From NCBI GenBank assembly GCA_934500705.1, contig CAKSTI010000002.1:124001-188000 (forward strand): 64,000 bases of DNA, read 5' to 3'. How positions within the stretch are numbered: the stretch's first letter is position 1; each line of letters begins with the position of its first letter. The translations under genes and the position numbers were made by a program. The notes under the pieces are model-generated. The model was not told where the DNA came from. It ran no database searches and was given only the letters and a program-made list of their open reading frames with translations. Of the stretch, positions 42,697 through 51,047 are shown piece by piece. Origin of the DNA: an uncultured Clostridia bacterium (GTDB taxonomy: Bacteria > Bacillota > Clostridia > UMGS1810).

Positions 42697-44679
42697 ATGA
42701 ATGTTGACTATGAGGCATTAAAAAAGGAAATTGCATACCACTCACAGAGATATTACGTTCTCGACGACCCGGAGATTACCGACGCCGAGTACGACGCACT
42801 TATGCGCCGTCTGCTCGATTACGAGAGAGAGCACCCGGACGAGGTAACGCCCGACTCCCCGTCGCAGAAAATCGGCGGAGTTATTCTTGACTCCTTCCGG
42901 AGCGTTACCCACGAGGTGCAGATGCAGAGCCTTCAAGACGCATTTTCCAAGGAGGAAATCTTGGAGTTCGACCGCCGTGTGACAGACGCCCTGGGGCGCA
43001 AAACCGCATATGCCGTCGAGCACAAAATAGACGGTCTTTCCGTTTCGCTCGAATACGAAAATTCCGTGTTTGTCCGTGGTTCGACCCGTGGCGACGGAAA
43101 CGTCGGCGAGGACGTGACCGAGAATTTAAAAACGGTTATGAGCATACCTTTGCGCCTTAACGTTGACGTTGAGTATCTGGAAGTCCGTGGCGAGGTGTTT
43201 ATATCCAAAAAAACCTTTGAGCGCATCAACGCCGAGAGGGAGCTTGCCGGTGAGATGACCTTTGCCAATCCACGCAATGCGGCGGCAGGTTCGCTCCGCC
43301 AGCTTAACAGCGCAATAGCCGGCAAACGTGGGCTTGACATATTTGTGTTTAATATTCAGAGAATACGTGGCAGGGAAATCAAAACTCATCTGGACGGTCT
43401 GCGCTTTCTGCGTGAGGCAGGGTTTAAGGTTATTTCAAACGACACGCTCTTTGAAAACATAGAGGACGCATTTGCCGAGGTTGAGCACATCGGCGAGATA
43501 CGTTCATCGCTTTATTACGACATAGACGGCGCCGTTATCAAGGTCAATGACTTAACCGACCGTGAGCTTTTGGGCACTACGGCAAAAACCCCAAAATGGG
43601 CGATTGCCTACAAGTACCCGGCGGAGCAGAAAAAAACCACCGTCAGGGATATTGTCGTTCAAGTCGGCAGAACGGGCGTACTCACTCCCAATGCCGAGTT
43701 TGACCCCGTGACCGTTGCCGGCAGTTCCATTGCACGTGCGACGCTCCACAATATTGATTATATAAGGAAAAAGGACATTCGCATAGGCGACAAAATCATC
43801 GTGCAAAAGGCAGGCGACGTAATCCCGGAGGTTGTCAGTGTTGTAAAGGACGAGCGCACCGGAGATGAAAAGGTGTTTGAAATGCCGAAAGTCTGCCCCG
43901 TCTGCGGCGAAAAAGTTCACCGTGAGGACGGCGAGGCGGCATACCGATGCACAAATGCCCTCTGCCCGGCACAGCTTCTCAGAAGTTTGGAGCATTTTGC
44001 CTCCCGTGATGCAATGGACATTGAGGGTATGGGCCCGTCGGTTGTGGAAAAGCTCGTGTCCGCAGGACACATAAAGTCCGCCGCCGACATATATTTTCTC
44101 ACCGAGGACGACATTGCACAGCTCGAAAAAATGGGCAAAAAAAGTGCGCAAAATCTGGTTAAAGCAATAGAAAAATCAAAGGAGAACGACCTTTCCAGAC
44201 TTCTCTTTGCCTTTGGCATACGCCACATAGGTCTTGGCGCCGCAAAGCTGATTGCGTCATACGCCGGCGACATTGAGCGCCTGTTTGACGTAACGGCGGA
44301 CGAGCTTACGCAAATAGGCGACGTCGGGCAGATTATGGCGGACAGCGTTGTGGAATTTTTCTCGCAGTCCCACGTCCGTGAGCTTGTAGACAGGCTCAAA
44401 GAGGCGGGCGTAAACACAAAATGTGTTGCAGAGGAAGAAAAAGACGACATTTTGAACGGCTTGACCTTTGTAATAACAGGAACTCTCCCCACCCTCGGCA
44501 GGAAAGAGGCAAAGGAGCTTATCGAGAAAAACGGCGGCAAAGTAACCGGCAGTGTTTCCAAAAAGACGGACTATCTCGTCTGCGGTGAGGACGCCGGCAG
44601 TAAGCTCGACAAGGCACGCAGTCTTGATGTTAAGATTATAGACGAGGACGGGCTTTTCGCCCTTGTCGAAAAAAGGTAA
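42697..44679 (+). CDS. ligA: NAD-dependent DNA ligase
   Basis: A 660-residue DNA ligase of standard length that seals nicks in replication and repair using NAD. The adenylated lysine is K110 in EHKIDGLSVS. The OB-fold, the four-cysteine zinc finger (CPVCGEKV...CTNALCP), helix-hairpin-helix repeats (FGIRHIGLGAAKLIA) and a C-terminal BRCT domain (FVITGTLPTLGRKEA...VSKKTDYLVCGEDAGSK) follow in order. It lies at the end of the unit with the radical SAM pair. Confidence 0.97.
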   Translation: MNVDYEALKKEIAYHSQRYYVLDDPEITDAEYDALMRRLLDYEREHPDEVTPDSPSQKIGGVILDSFRSVTHEVQMQSLQDAFSKEEILEFDRRVTDALGRKTAYAVEHKIDGLSVSLEYENSVFVRGSTRGDGNVGEDVTENLKTVMSIPLRLNVDVEYLEVRGEVFISKKTFERINAERELAGEMTFANPRNAAAGSLRQLNSAIAGKRGLDIFVFNIQRIRGREIKTHLDGLRFLREAGFKVISNDTLFENIEDAFAEVEHIGEIRSSLYYDIDGAVIKVNDLTDRELLGTTAKTPKWAIAYKYPAEQKKTTVRDIVVQVGRTGVLTPNAEFDPVTVAGSSIARATLHNIDYIRKKDIRIGDKIIVQKAGDVIPEVVSVVKDERTGDEKVFEMPKVCPVCGEKVHREDGEAAYRCTNALCPAQLLRSLEHFASRDAMDIEGMGPSVVEKLVSAGHIKSAADIYFLTEDDIAQLEKMGKKSAQNLVKAIEKSKENDLSRLLFAFGIRHIGLGAAKLIASYAGDIERLFDVTADELTQIGDVGQIMADSVVEFFSQSHVRELVDRLKEAGVNTKCVAEEEKDDILNGLTFVITGTLPTLGRKEAKELIEKNGGKVTGSVSKKTDYLVCGEDAGSKLDKARSLDVKIIDEDGLFALVEKR

Positions 44680-44686
44680 AAAATAC

Positions 44687-44715
44687 TTGAAAATATAAAG
44701 ATAAAGGTGTATAAT
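44687..44715 (+). promoter_or_regulatory. Promoter of the locus 2 peptide mRNA
   Basis: TTGAAA (44687-44692), 17 bp, TATAAT (44710-44715), 8 bp after ligA. Confidence 0.8.
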
Positions 44716-44747
44716 GTACGAGTAGGTAAGATTGGACAGTTTTAAAC

Positions 44748-44801
44748 TGGGCGGTTATGCCACCCCTTAAATTTCTGACTATCAGTCGGGAAAGGAGGTG
44801 G
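44748..44801 (+). promoter_or_regulatory. Leader of locus 2 with a ribosome-site-sequestering element
   Basis: The leader carries GGGCGGTTATGCC, then CCACCCCTT (44760-44768), which can pair with the ribosome site AAGGAGGTGG (44792-44801; A796 bulged). A GACT/AGTC hairpin lies between them. Blocking of translation until the RNA is processed or refolded is inferred, as in known type I toxins. Confidence 0.6.
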
Positions 44802-44805
44802 TGAA

Positions 44806-44874
44806 GTGGATTGTAACTACATAATATCATTTATGATGATATTGATGATTATAGTAATAGCCACAAAAAAATAA
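44806..44874 (+). CDS. 22-residue hydrophobic peptide, candidate type I toxin
   Basis: A short frame from GTG at 44806 to TAA at 44874. It reads MDCNYIISF, then MMILMIIVIA, then TKK: one membrane helix with a basic end. The ribosome site AGGAGGTG lies 7 bp upstream and is nearly perfect, unlike anything needed for a random frame. Its own consensus promoter, an anti-ribosome-site element in the leader, an opposing short RNA and a shared terminator form a type I toxin-antitoxin layout. It resembles the locus at 16.6 kb in design and in leader motifs but not closely in peptide sequence. Toxicity has not been shown. Confidence 0.65.
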   Translation: MDCNYIISFMMILMIIVIATKK

Positions 44875-44951
44875 CACGCCCCGCCAAAAGTGTGTTATTT
44901 TTCTAAATCAATAATATACTCCGGCATAACCGTTACAGTCTTGCCTTCTTT
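44868..44951 (-). ncRNA. Candidate antisense antitoxin RNA 2
   Basis: Predicted transcript of about 80 bases from the minus-strand consensus promoter to the shared hairpin. It begins with GGCAAGACTGTAACGGTTAT then GCC (44945 down to 44923), matching the start of antitoxin RNA 1. Its 3' part is complementary to the end of the peptide mRNA. Confidence 0.6.
44870..44902. terminator. Shared bidirectional terminator of locus 2
   Basis: Stem AATAACAC (44870-44877) with GTGTTATT (44892-44899), with T-runs on both strands. Confidence 0.8.
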
Positions 44952-44957
44952 AATATA

Positions 44958-44986
44958 AGTATACAACGTTTTTTAATATTTGTCAA
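44958..44986 (-). promoter_or_regulatory. Promoter of antitoxin-like RNA 2
   Basis: Minus-strand TTGACA (44981-44986), 17 bp, TATACT (44958-44963). No protein gene follows on this strand before the hairpin. Confidence 0.85.
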
Positions 44987-45014
44987 CACTAAAAGTAGCA
45001 AAGGTGGTATTACT

Positions 45015-45629
45015 ATGACAATTCTATATCCTCTCGGCAGCGGACTTTACGTCAACGTTACCAACAAGTGCCCGTGCCGCTGCACATTCTGCATACGCTC
45101 GCACAGCGACCATATTTTAGAGTCGGACTCGCTGTGGTTTGAGAGCGGCAAAGAGCCGACGGCACAGCAGATTATAGACGAGTTTAAAAAGGCTGATTTG
45201 TCCCAATATGACGAAATAGTTTTCTGCGGTTACGGCGAACCGCTGTGCGCACTTGACACCGTTGTTGAGGTTATGCGCTTTTTAAAGGGATTTACCTCTC
45301 TGCCTCTGCGCATAAATACAAACGGTCTTTCCGACCTCATAAATAGCCGTGCCGACACCGCTCTTTTGCTCAAAGGTCTTGCCGATACGGTTTCCGTGAG
45401 CCTGAACGCTCCCGACTCCGACTCTTATGACGCCGTAACCAACACAATTTACCCCGGAAAGGCGTTTGACGCTGTTTTGAAGTTTGCGCAAACCGCAAAA
45501 AGTGCCGGCATACACGTGATTTTCACGGTTGTTGATGTCATAGACAAAGAGCAGATTGAACGCTGCAAAAAACTCTCCGATGATATGGGAATTGAACTCA
45601 GAGTAAGAGAGTATATTGACACGTATTAA
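45015..45629 (+). CDS. TatD-linked radical SAM protein
   Basis: A 204-residue small radical SAM protein. The cluster motif CPCRCTFCIRS lies near residues 19-29, followed by EIVFCGYGEPLCALDTVVEV and the LPLRINTNGLSDLI strand. This matches the TatD-associated radical SAM family, often fused or adjacent to TatD nuclease; no tatD gene is nearby here. The substrate is unknown. AAAGGTGG precedes the ATG at 45015. It converges with an Xre gene whose stop begins at the next base. Confidence 0.85.
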   Translation: MTILYPLGSGLYVNVTNKCPCRCTFCIRSHSDHILESDSLWFESGKEPTAQQIIDEFKKADLSQYDEIVFCGYGEPLCALDTVVEVMRFLKGFTSLPLRINTNGLSDLINSRADTALLLKGLADTVSVSLNAPDSDSYDAVTNTIYPGKAFDAVLKFAQTAKSAGIHVIFTVVDVIDKEQIERCKKLSDDMGIELRVREYIDTY

Positions 45630-45887
45630 TCAGTCGGCATCATTTTTCAGCAAGTCATCTGTTGAAATATTAAATACATCGGCAAGAGCGGCAAGCTCTA
45701 TGTCCGTAACGAACCGTTCACCGCTTTCAATGCGCTGAACGGCGTTTTTGTCTACATCAATTCCTTTGAGCTGTAATTTTTCTGCAAGTATTCGTTGTGA
45801 CATCTTCGGAACTTGCTGTTTTCGCAGTGTGTATATTTTTTTGCCGCAAATGTTATTTCTGCCTGATTTTGTTTTGTTTTTAAACAT
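45630..45887 (-). CDS. Xre family transcriptional regulator
   Basis: An 85-residue DNA-binding protein, essentially one helix-turn-helix of the Cro/C1 type (MSQRILAEKLQLKGIDVDKN, AVQRIESGERFVTDIELAAL) with no extra domain. The ATG at 45887 behind AGGG is chosen over a longer frame. Upstream are two TGACATT-based palindromes that overlap the promoter of the divergent stalk-protein gene, so it probably represses itself and that gene. Its stop abuts the stop of the radical SAM gene. Confidence 0.85.
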   Translation of the reverse strand: MFKNKTKSGRNNICGKKIYTLRKQQVPKMSQRILAEKLQLKGIDVDKNAVQRIESGERFVTDIELAALADVFNISTDDLLKNDAD

Positions 45888-45901
45888 AAATTCCCTCATT
45901 T

Positions 45902-45970
45902 TGACATTTAGTGCTTGACAAAAATATGGTATCATAGTATAATGTAAAAAATGACATTTAGTGAATGTCA
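45902..45970 (+). promoter_or_regulatory. Paired operators and promoter of the divergent Xre/stalk-protein region
   Basis: Operator 2 is a perfect palindrome TGACATT-TAGTG-AATGTCA (45952-45970). Operator 1 is TGACATT-TAGTG-CTTGACA (45902-45920), sharing 12 bases in direct repeat. A consensus plus-strand promoter TTGACA (45915-45920), 17 bp, TATAAT (45938-45943) lies between them, its -35 inside operator 1. Confidence 0.75.
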
Positions 45971-46100
45971 AAAATTTACGAGATGATATGTGTGGAGCAA
46001 GAGAAATATATGTCCTGTCGGTATATTATAGCCGTTTGAAATTAAATTATTAAAACTTTACAAGCGGCTTAAAAATGTAGTTTTAAAGGAGAAATGTGTA

Positions 46101-46841
46101 ATGAAAAGGTTTATTGGCGGATTTTTAGCCGGAGCAATGCTCTTTGGCTCAATCGGTGCGTTTGCCGTGCAGTATGCGGCAAATCCGGTTGACTTTAAGG
46201 TTTTGGTAAACGGAGAGGAATTTACCTCAGACCCCCCGGCACTCGAAGTAAACGGCAGAACGTACCTGCCGCTGCGTGCCATAGGCGACGCACTCGGTGT
46301 CCCGGTAACTTGGAATGAGGAATTAAGACAGGCAGAGGTAGGAAACTCGGCACCCGTTGCAAAGGAGAATGAGTATTCGAGAACAAATCCGGCACCGCTT
46401 AACACAGTGCAGACGTATTCAAATACCAGTTGGTATGATGATGACGATAACTATGATGTAAGTATAAGAGTTTTGGAAATTCAAAGAGGCAAGGACGCAT
46501 ACGATGCTTTAAGCAAGACAAAAGCCGGAATTTATCCGGAACCCGAGGAAGGTTACGAGTATATGAATGTAAAAATCGCCTTTTCCGTACTTAGAACAGA
46601 AACAGATGCGGCAGTATCGATAAGCACATACGATTTTGATACATATACTTCAAAAAATGTGCTTTGTCCGGTAAATTACTGGGCTTCTATCGAACCGCAA
46701 CTTAACGGTAATCTGTATGAAGGCGGTGACACCGAAGGCTGGGTAACCGTACAGGTAAGAAAAGATGATGACAAGCCTAAGCTCGCATACGGTCTTGATT
46801 ACGATGGCAAAGGCGGAGTTTGGTTTAAATTATATGAATAA
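46101..46841 (+). CDS. Secreted protein with copper-amine-oxidase-like stalk domain
   Basis: A 246-residue exported protein. The first about 24 residues form a signal peptide (MKRFIGGFLAGAMLFGSIGA). One stalk module follows: VLVNGEEFTSDPPALEVNGRTY, LPLRAIGDALGVPVTW. The C-terminal 130 residues look like a DUF4352-type beta domain (EYMNVKIAFSVLRTETDAAVS, EGWVTVQVRKDD). An envelope-associated role is likely; no activity is known. AAAGGAG precedes the ATG. It is expressed from the operator-flanked promoter about 160 bp upstream, so control by the adjacent Xre protein is inferred. Confidence 0.75.
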   Translation: MKRFIGGFLAGAMLFGSIGAFAVQYAANPVDFKVLVNGEEFTSDPPALEVNGRTYLPLRAIGDALGVPVTWNEELRQAEVGNSAPVAKENEYSRTNPAPLNTVQTYSNTSWYDDDDNYDVSIRVLEIQRGKDAYDALSKTKAGIYPEPEEGYEYMNVKIAFSVLRTETDAAVSISTYDFDTYTSKNVLCPVNYWASIEPQLNGNLYEGGDTEGWVTVQVRKDDDKPKLAYGLDYDGKGGVWFKLYE

Positions 46842-46870
46842 AACCTTTTAGAAATGTATTAAAATAGTTA

Positions 46871-46909
46871 AAAAACGAGGACATTGCATTAGCAAAAGTC
46901 CTCGTTTTT
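46871..46909. terminator. Terminator between the stalk protein and the lipoprotein gene
   Basis: A 12-bp perfect stem AAAAACGAGGAC/GTCCTCGTTTTT. Its A- and T-runs let it work on both strands for the converging genes. Confidence 0.85.
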
Positions 46910-46914
46910 AACAT

Positions 46915-47934
46915 TTACGGCTCACACACCTTGCAAGGCGCAAGTCCCTTGCTCTGCGCATCTTGCCGTGTTATTTTAATCTTGGATTTTGCAAGACGGG
47001 CGCAGTTTTCTCTGTGATATTTCTTTCCCGAATTTGTTATGTATACGTAGTCTGTATCGGTGTCTTTCGGCGGAGCGTTTGCGTTTTGCGGTTCGTATTT
47101 GTTTTGAACGGTTACTTTGTCCCCGTCCGATGTTATCACAATGCTGCCGAGCAAATCTGTTCTCAGTACGTCAGCACCGACTTGTTTTAAAGCCGAGAGC
47201 ACCTCTGCGTGGGGGTGACCGTAGGAATTGCCCTTTCCGCACGAAATTACGGCATATTTGGGGCCTGCTGCACGCAAAAACGCCTCTCCGGACGAGGTTG
47301 CGCCGCCGTGGTGACCGCATTTTAACACGTCCGCCCGCACATTTTCGCCAAGTGACAGTATCTCGTTTTCCGACAGTTTTTCCGCATCGCCCATAAACAA
47401 AAATGACGTCTTACCGTATGTCAGCTTAACGACTGCGGAGTAGTTGTTAAGCTCGGAATATTCATCGCATACAGGTGCAAGAAGGTCTATGGTTATGCCG
47501 TCGCCGCTTTGCACACAAACACCGCTTTTTGCCTGTATTGCCTCAATGCCTTTTTGCGATATGGTATTTAGCATATCGTCATAAATTTTGGACGTGTGCG
47601 GTGCATCGGGCAGATAGATTTTACCGATGTCAAACTGCGATATTATGTCCGCCATTGAGCCGATGTGGTCGGCGTGGGGGTGGGTAGCGACGGCATAATC
47701 AATCTTTTTGACCCCGTTTGCGGATAAATAGTCCGTAATATCGTCGGAATTCTCTTTGTTCCCGGCGTCGATTAACATATTTTTGCCGTCCGGCATCATA
47801 ACAAGCGTGCAGTCGCCTTGACCGACATCAATAAAGTGCACCGAAAGCTCTCCGCTCTGCGCCTGTTTGGGCGTGCTCTCACAACCGGTGAGCATTAAAA
47901 GTACGGAGATAATAACCGAAATAAGCGCTCCCAT
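46915..47934 (-). CDS. ComEC-like metallo-beta-lactamase lipoprotein with C-terminal Cys motif
   Basis: A 339-residue protein. The N-terminus has a lipoprotein signal with lipobox LTGC. The core is the metallo-beta-lactamase domain found at the end of ComEC: VHFIDVGQGDCTLVMMPDG, ATHPHADHIGSMADII (HxHxDH), FLFMGDAE and KCGHHGGATSSGEAFL. The last about 45 residues (YITNSGKKYHRENCARLAKS...LAPCKVCEP) form a Cys/His motif like the metal-binding end seen in Ada-like domains. An extracellular nuclease or phosphodiesterase is inferred. It is not next to competence genes. GAGGTGA precedes the ATG. Confidence 0.85.
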   Translation of the reverse strand: MGALISVIISVLLMLTGCESTPKQAQSGELSVHFIDVGQGDCTLVMMPDGKNMLIDAGNKENSDDITDYLSANGVKKIDYAVATHPHADHIGSMADIISQFDIGKIYLPDAPHTSKIYDDMLNTISQKGIEAIQAKSGVCVQSGDGITIDLLAPVCDEYSELNNYSAVVKLTYGKTSFLFMGDAEKLSENEILSLGENVRADVLKCGHHGGATSSGEAFLRAAGPKYAVISCGKGNSYGHPHAEVLSALKQVGADVLRTDLLGSIVITSDGDKVTVQNKYEPQNANAPPKDTDTDYVYITNSGKKYHRENCARLAKSKIKITRQDAQSKGLAPCKVCEP

Positions 47935-48135
47935 TTTTTCACCTCAAATACATTTTAGCAGAAACACAGTTATATTTCAATCAAAAGCACCGTATAACGA
48001 AACCGGCGACGCTTCACATTTGGAAGCGACGCCGATTTCTTTGGCATAACCGTTTATATTGTTATTATACAACCAAAAACCGTGGTTGTCAACAAAAATT
48101 TTACCCCAAACAATAACTTTTAAAATAAAATTCGT

Positions 48136-48165
48136 TTGACACTTGAAAAAATACATATTTTATAG
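48136..48165 (+). promoter_or_regulatory. Promoter of the cysteine desulfurase-recA unit
   Basis: TTGACA (48136-48141) with a degenerate -10 around 48160-48165 (TTATAG) at 18 bp. The only good candidate before a nine-gene run. Confidence 0.5.
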
Positions 48166-48204
48166 TAAAATAAAGCTAATGATAATTTTTTGGAGTTAAT
48201 ATAT

Positions 48205-49344
48205 ATGGAAGTTTATTTGGACAACAGCGCCACAACCAAGCCGTATGACGAGGTTGTAAAGACGGTTGCCGACGTTATGACAAACCTGTACGGCAATCCC
48301 TCGTCACTGCATAGACTGGGCAAAAGTGCCGAGGACGCATTAAACAGCGCACGGGAAACGGTTGCAAAAACGCTTTCGTGCAGAGAAAAGGAGCTTTTTT
48401 TTACAAGCGGCGGCACCGAGGGCGATAACCTTGCAATCATCGGCTACGCTATGGCAAACAGGAGAGCCGGCAATAGGATAGTTACACAAAAAACGGAGCA
48501 TATGGCAGTGCTCGAAGCGTTTAAATTTTTGGAAACACAGGGATTTGAGGTCTGCCGTGCGGACGTAGGCGCAGACGGCAGAATAAGCGCTGACGAGCTC
48601 GAAAAATATATAGACGATAAAACAATACTTTTAAGCATTATGCACGCAAATAACGAAACGGGAGCGGTTATGCCGATAGATAAAATTTCCGCACTGGCAA
48701 AGCGCAGAGGCTGTGCCCTCCACGTTGACGCCGTGCAGACATACGGCAAACTCGATATAAACGTTAAAAACTTCGGAGCGGATATGCTCACCGTTTCTTC
48801 GCATAAAATTCACGGCCCGAACGGCGTGGGAGCACTCTATGTCAAGGACGGCATAAAGATAAATCCGCTTATGCTCGGCGGCAAGCAGGAGAGGGGTATG
48901 CGCTCCGGCACGGAGAACCTCGCAGGCATATGCGGTTTTGCAAAGGCGGCGCAGATTGCCTTTGAAAACCGTGAGGAAAATGCGCTTAAAATCGCCCGCC
49001 TTAAAGAGCGTTTGAAAAGCGGCATACTCGGCGGCATAGAGGACGCACACCTCAATTCGCCCGAGGACTCGCTGTGCGCAATACTCAATATTTCATTCCC
49101 CGGAGTAAAGTCCGAGGTGCTGCTTCACGTTTTGGAGTCAAACGGCATATACGTGTCCACAGGCTCGGCGTGCAATTCCAAGAAAAAATTAAGCTACGTG
49201 CTCGGCGCAATGGGACTTTCCGACAAGATAACGGACGGCTCGGTGCGCTTTAGCCTGAGCGAATTTAATACCGAGGAAGAAATAGATTACACCGTCGGCG
49301 TTCTCAAAAGAGAAGTGCCGATACTTAGAAAAATTATGAGATAG
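48205..49344 (+). CDS. Cysteine desulfurase (NifS/IscS family)
   Basis: A 379-residue PLP enzyme that moves sulfur from cysteine to acceptor proteins. Features are the start VYLDNSATTKPYDEVVKTVA, the PLP lysine in VSSHKIHGPNGVGALY, HVDAVQTYGKLDIN with the PLP aspartate, and the persulfide cysteine in STGSACNSKKKLSYVLGAMG. It lies 11 bp before thiI, so it most likely supplies sulfur for 4-thiouridine in tRNA. The ATG at 48205 is chosen, with TGGAG 9 bp upstream. Confidence 0.93.
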   Translation: MEVYLDNSATTKPYDEVVKTVADVMTNLYGNPSSLHRLGKSAEDALNSARETVAKTLSCREKELFFTSGGTEGDNLAIIGYAMANRRAGNRIVTQKTEHMAVLEAFKFLETQGFEVCRADVGADGRISADELEKYIDDKTILLSIMHANNETGAVMPIDKISALAKRRGCALHVDAVQTYGKLDINVKNFGADMLTVSSHKIHGPNGVGALYVKDGIKINPLMLGGKQERGMRSGTENLAGICGFAKAAQIAFENREENALKIARLKERLKSGILGGIEDAHLNSPEDSLCAILNISFPGVKSEVLLHVLESNGIYVSTGSACNSKKKLSYVLGAMGLSDKITDGSVRFSLSEFNTEEEIDYTVGVLKREVPILRKIMR

Positions 49345-49355
49345 GGGACTTTGTT

Positions 49356-50519
49356 TTGAAAAGAATGGTACTTGTAAGGTATGGCGAAATCATATTAAAA
49401 GGCTGTAACCGCCCAATGTTTGAGGACGCCCTTATCCGCAATATAAAGACCGCAATAGCCGATGACGGCGCCGTTAAAATCACCAAGGCGCAGGCTACAA
49501 TTTATATCGAACCGTTAGATGACGACTCGCAGACGGATTCAATCTGCGAAAAGCTGAAAAAGGTTTTCGGCATAGTTTCCATCGTCGTTGCATACAGGAC
49601 GGAAAAGAGCGTTGACGCCGCCGCAGAGGAGATTAAAACCTGCTTTGCAAAGGAGCTTTCCGAGGCAAAGACGTTCAAGGTTGAGGCAAAGCGTGCGGAT
49701 AAAAAATTCCCGCTCAAATCACCGGAAATATGCGCCGAAGTCGGCGAAAAAGTCCTTGACGCCTTTCCAAACCTCACCGTAAACGTCAAGGAGCCGGACA
49801 TCACCCTACACGTCGAAATGCGTGAGGGCTACGGCTACGTCCACATCGGACGCCAAAAGGGCGCAGGCGGTATGCCGAGCGGAACAAACGGCAAGGCACT
49901 TCTTTTGCTCTCCGGCGGAATAGACAGTCCCGTTGCCGGATATATGATAGGCAAAAGGGGCGTGTCGCTCGAAGCAATTCACTTTTTCAGCTATCCCTAC
50001 ACAAGCGACAGAGCCAAGGATAAGGTGATGAAACTTGCAAGAATCATCGGCGGATATATGGGCGGTATCAAGGTTCATATCGTGCCGTTTACGGAAATTC
50101 AGCTCCAAATAAGGGACAAATGCCCGGAGGAGCACCTCACCCTCGTTATGAGGAGATTTATGATGCAGATTGCCCAGCGCATAGCGGAAAAAAGGCACTG
50201 CACCGCACTTGTCACCGGCGAGAGCATAGGTCAGGTGGCAAGCCAGACAATGAGCGCACTTGCCGTTACCGATGACGCTGTTACAATGCCCGTTTTCAGA
50301 CCGCTTATCGGTATGGATAAAGAGGAAATTGTTGAGATTTCACGTAAGATAGATACCTTTGAAACATCAATTCTGCCCTACGAGGACTGCTGTACGGTGT
50401 TTACACCCAAGCACCCGTCCACCAAACCGAGATTAAATAAGGTCGTGGCGTCGCAAAACCTTCTGGACTGCGAACGGCTCATAAATGAGGCGGTCGAGGG
50501 CACCGTCATTGCCGAATAG
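49356..50519 (+). CDS. thiI: tRNA 4-thiouridine synthase ThiI
   Basis: A 387-residue enzyme that adds sulfur to U8 of tRNA. The N-terminal ferredoxin-like and THUMP regions (VRYGEIILKGCNRPMFEDAL) precede the PP-loop ATPase motif LLSGGIDSPVAGYMIGKRGV. No C-terminal rhodanese domain is present, as in Bacillus, where a dedicated desulfurase next door donates sulfur directly; the same arrangement is seen here. The start is a TTG at 49356 with GGGGA 7 bp upstream; an ATG three codons later has poorer spacing. Confidence 0.94.
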   Translation: MKRMVLVRYGEIILKGCNRPMFEDALIRNIKTAIADDGAVKITKAQATIYIEPLDDDSQTDSICEKLKKVFGIVSIVVAYRTEKSVDAAAEEIKTCFAKELSEAKTFKVEAKRADKKFPLKSPEICAEVGEKVLDAFPNLTVNVKEPDITLHVEMREGYGYVHIGRQKGAGGMPSGTNGKALLLLSGGIDSPVAGYMIGKRGVSLEAIHFFSYPYTSDRAKDKVMKLARIIGGYMGGIKVHIVPFTEIQLQIRDKCPEEHLTLVMRRFMMQIAQRIAEKRHCTALVTGESIGQVASQTMSALAVTDDAVTMPVFRPLIGMDKEEIVEISRKIDTFETSILPYEDCCTVFTPKHPSTKPRLNKVVASQNLLDCERLINEAVEGTVIAE

Positions 50520-50530
50520 GAGGCATTACA

Positions 50531-51034
50531 TTGACAGATTATGATTTAAAGTCGGCACAAACGTGCGACATTCTCGCCAAAAGCGTGTACGAAAAACTCC
50601 TTAAAAAGGGTATGAAAATCACCACGGCGGAAAGCTGTACCGGAGGTATGCTCGCCTCTGCGCTTACCGATATTGCAGGCGTTAGCGAGTGCTACGGCTT
50701 CGGCTTTGTGACATATGCCAACGAGGCTAAGGAAAAGCTCCTCGGCGTAGGGAGCGCAACGCTCGATAAATACGGCGCAGTGAGCGAACAGACGGCGTCA
50801 GAGATGGCGCAGGGCGCACTCAAAGCCGCAAATGCGGACATTGCGCTCTCCGTAACGGGCATTGCCGGGCCGGACGGCGGAACGGACGAAAAGCCGGTCG
50901 GACTTGTGTATATCGGCTTTGCAACAAAAGAGAATACAACCGCATACAAAAACGTGTTTTCCGGTGACAGGCGCACCGTGCGCATACAAACCGTCAACAC
51001 CGCTCTTGAAATTGCGGACAGATATTTAGATTGA
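50531..51034 (+). CDS. CinA C-terminal-type nicotinamide-nucleotide amidase
   Basis: A 167-residue stand-alone CinA C-terminal (PncC) domain that hydrolyses NMN to nicotinate mononucleotide in the pyridine-nucleotide salvage cycle. Motifs are KITTAESCTGGMLASALTDI near residues 31-50, GFVTYANEAKEKLLGV, and VTGIAGPDGGTDEKPVGLVY. The N-terminal CinA domain is absent. The start is TTG at 50531 with AGGAGG 7 bp upstream. cinA commonly precedes recA, as it does here (13 bp gap). Confidence 0.92.
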   Translation: MTDYDLKSAQTCDILAKSVYEKLLKKGMKITTAESCTGGMLASALTDIAGVSECYGFGFVTYANEAKEKLLGVGSATLDKYGAVSEQTASEMAQGALKAANADIALSVTGIAGPDGGTDEKPVGLVYIGFATKENTTAYKNVFSGDRRTVRIQTVNTALEIADRYLD

Positions 51035-51047
51035 AAGGTGAGTAAAT

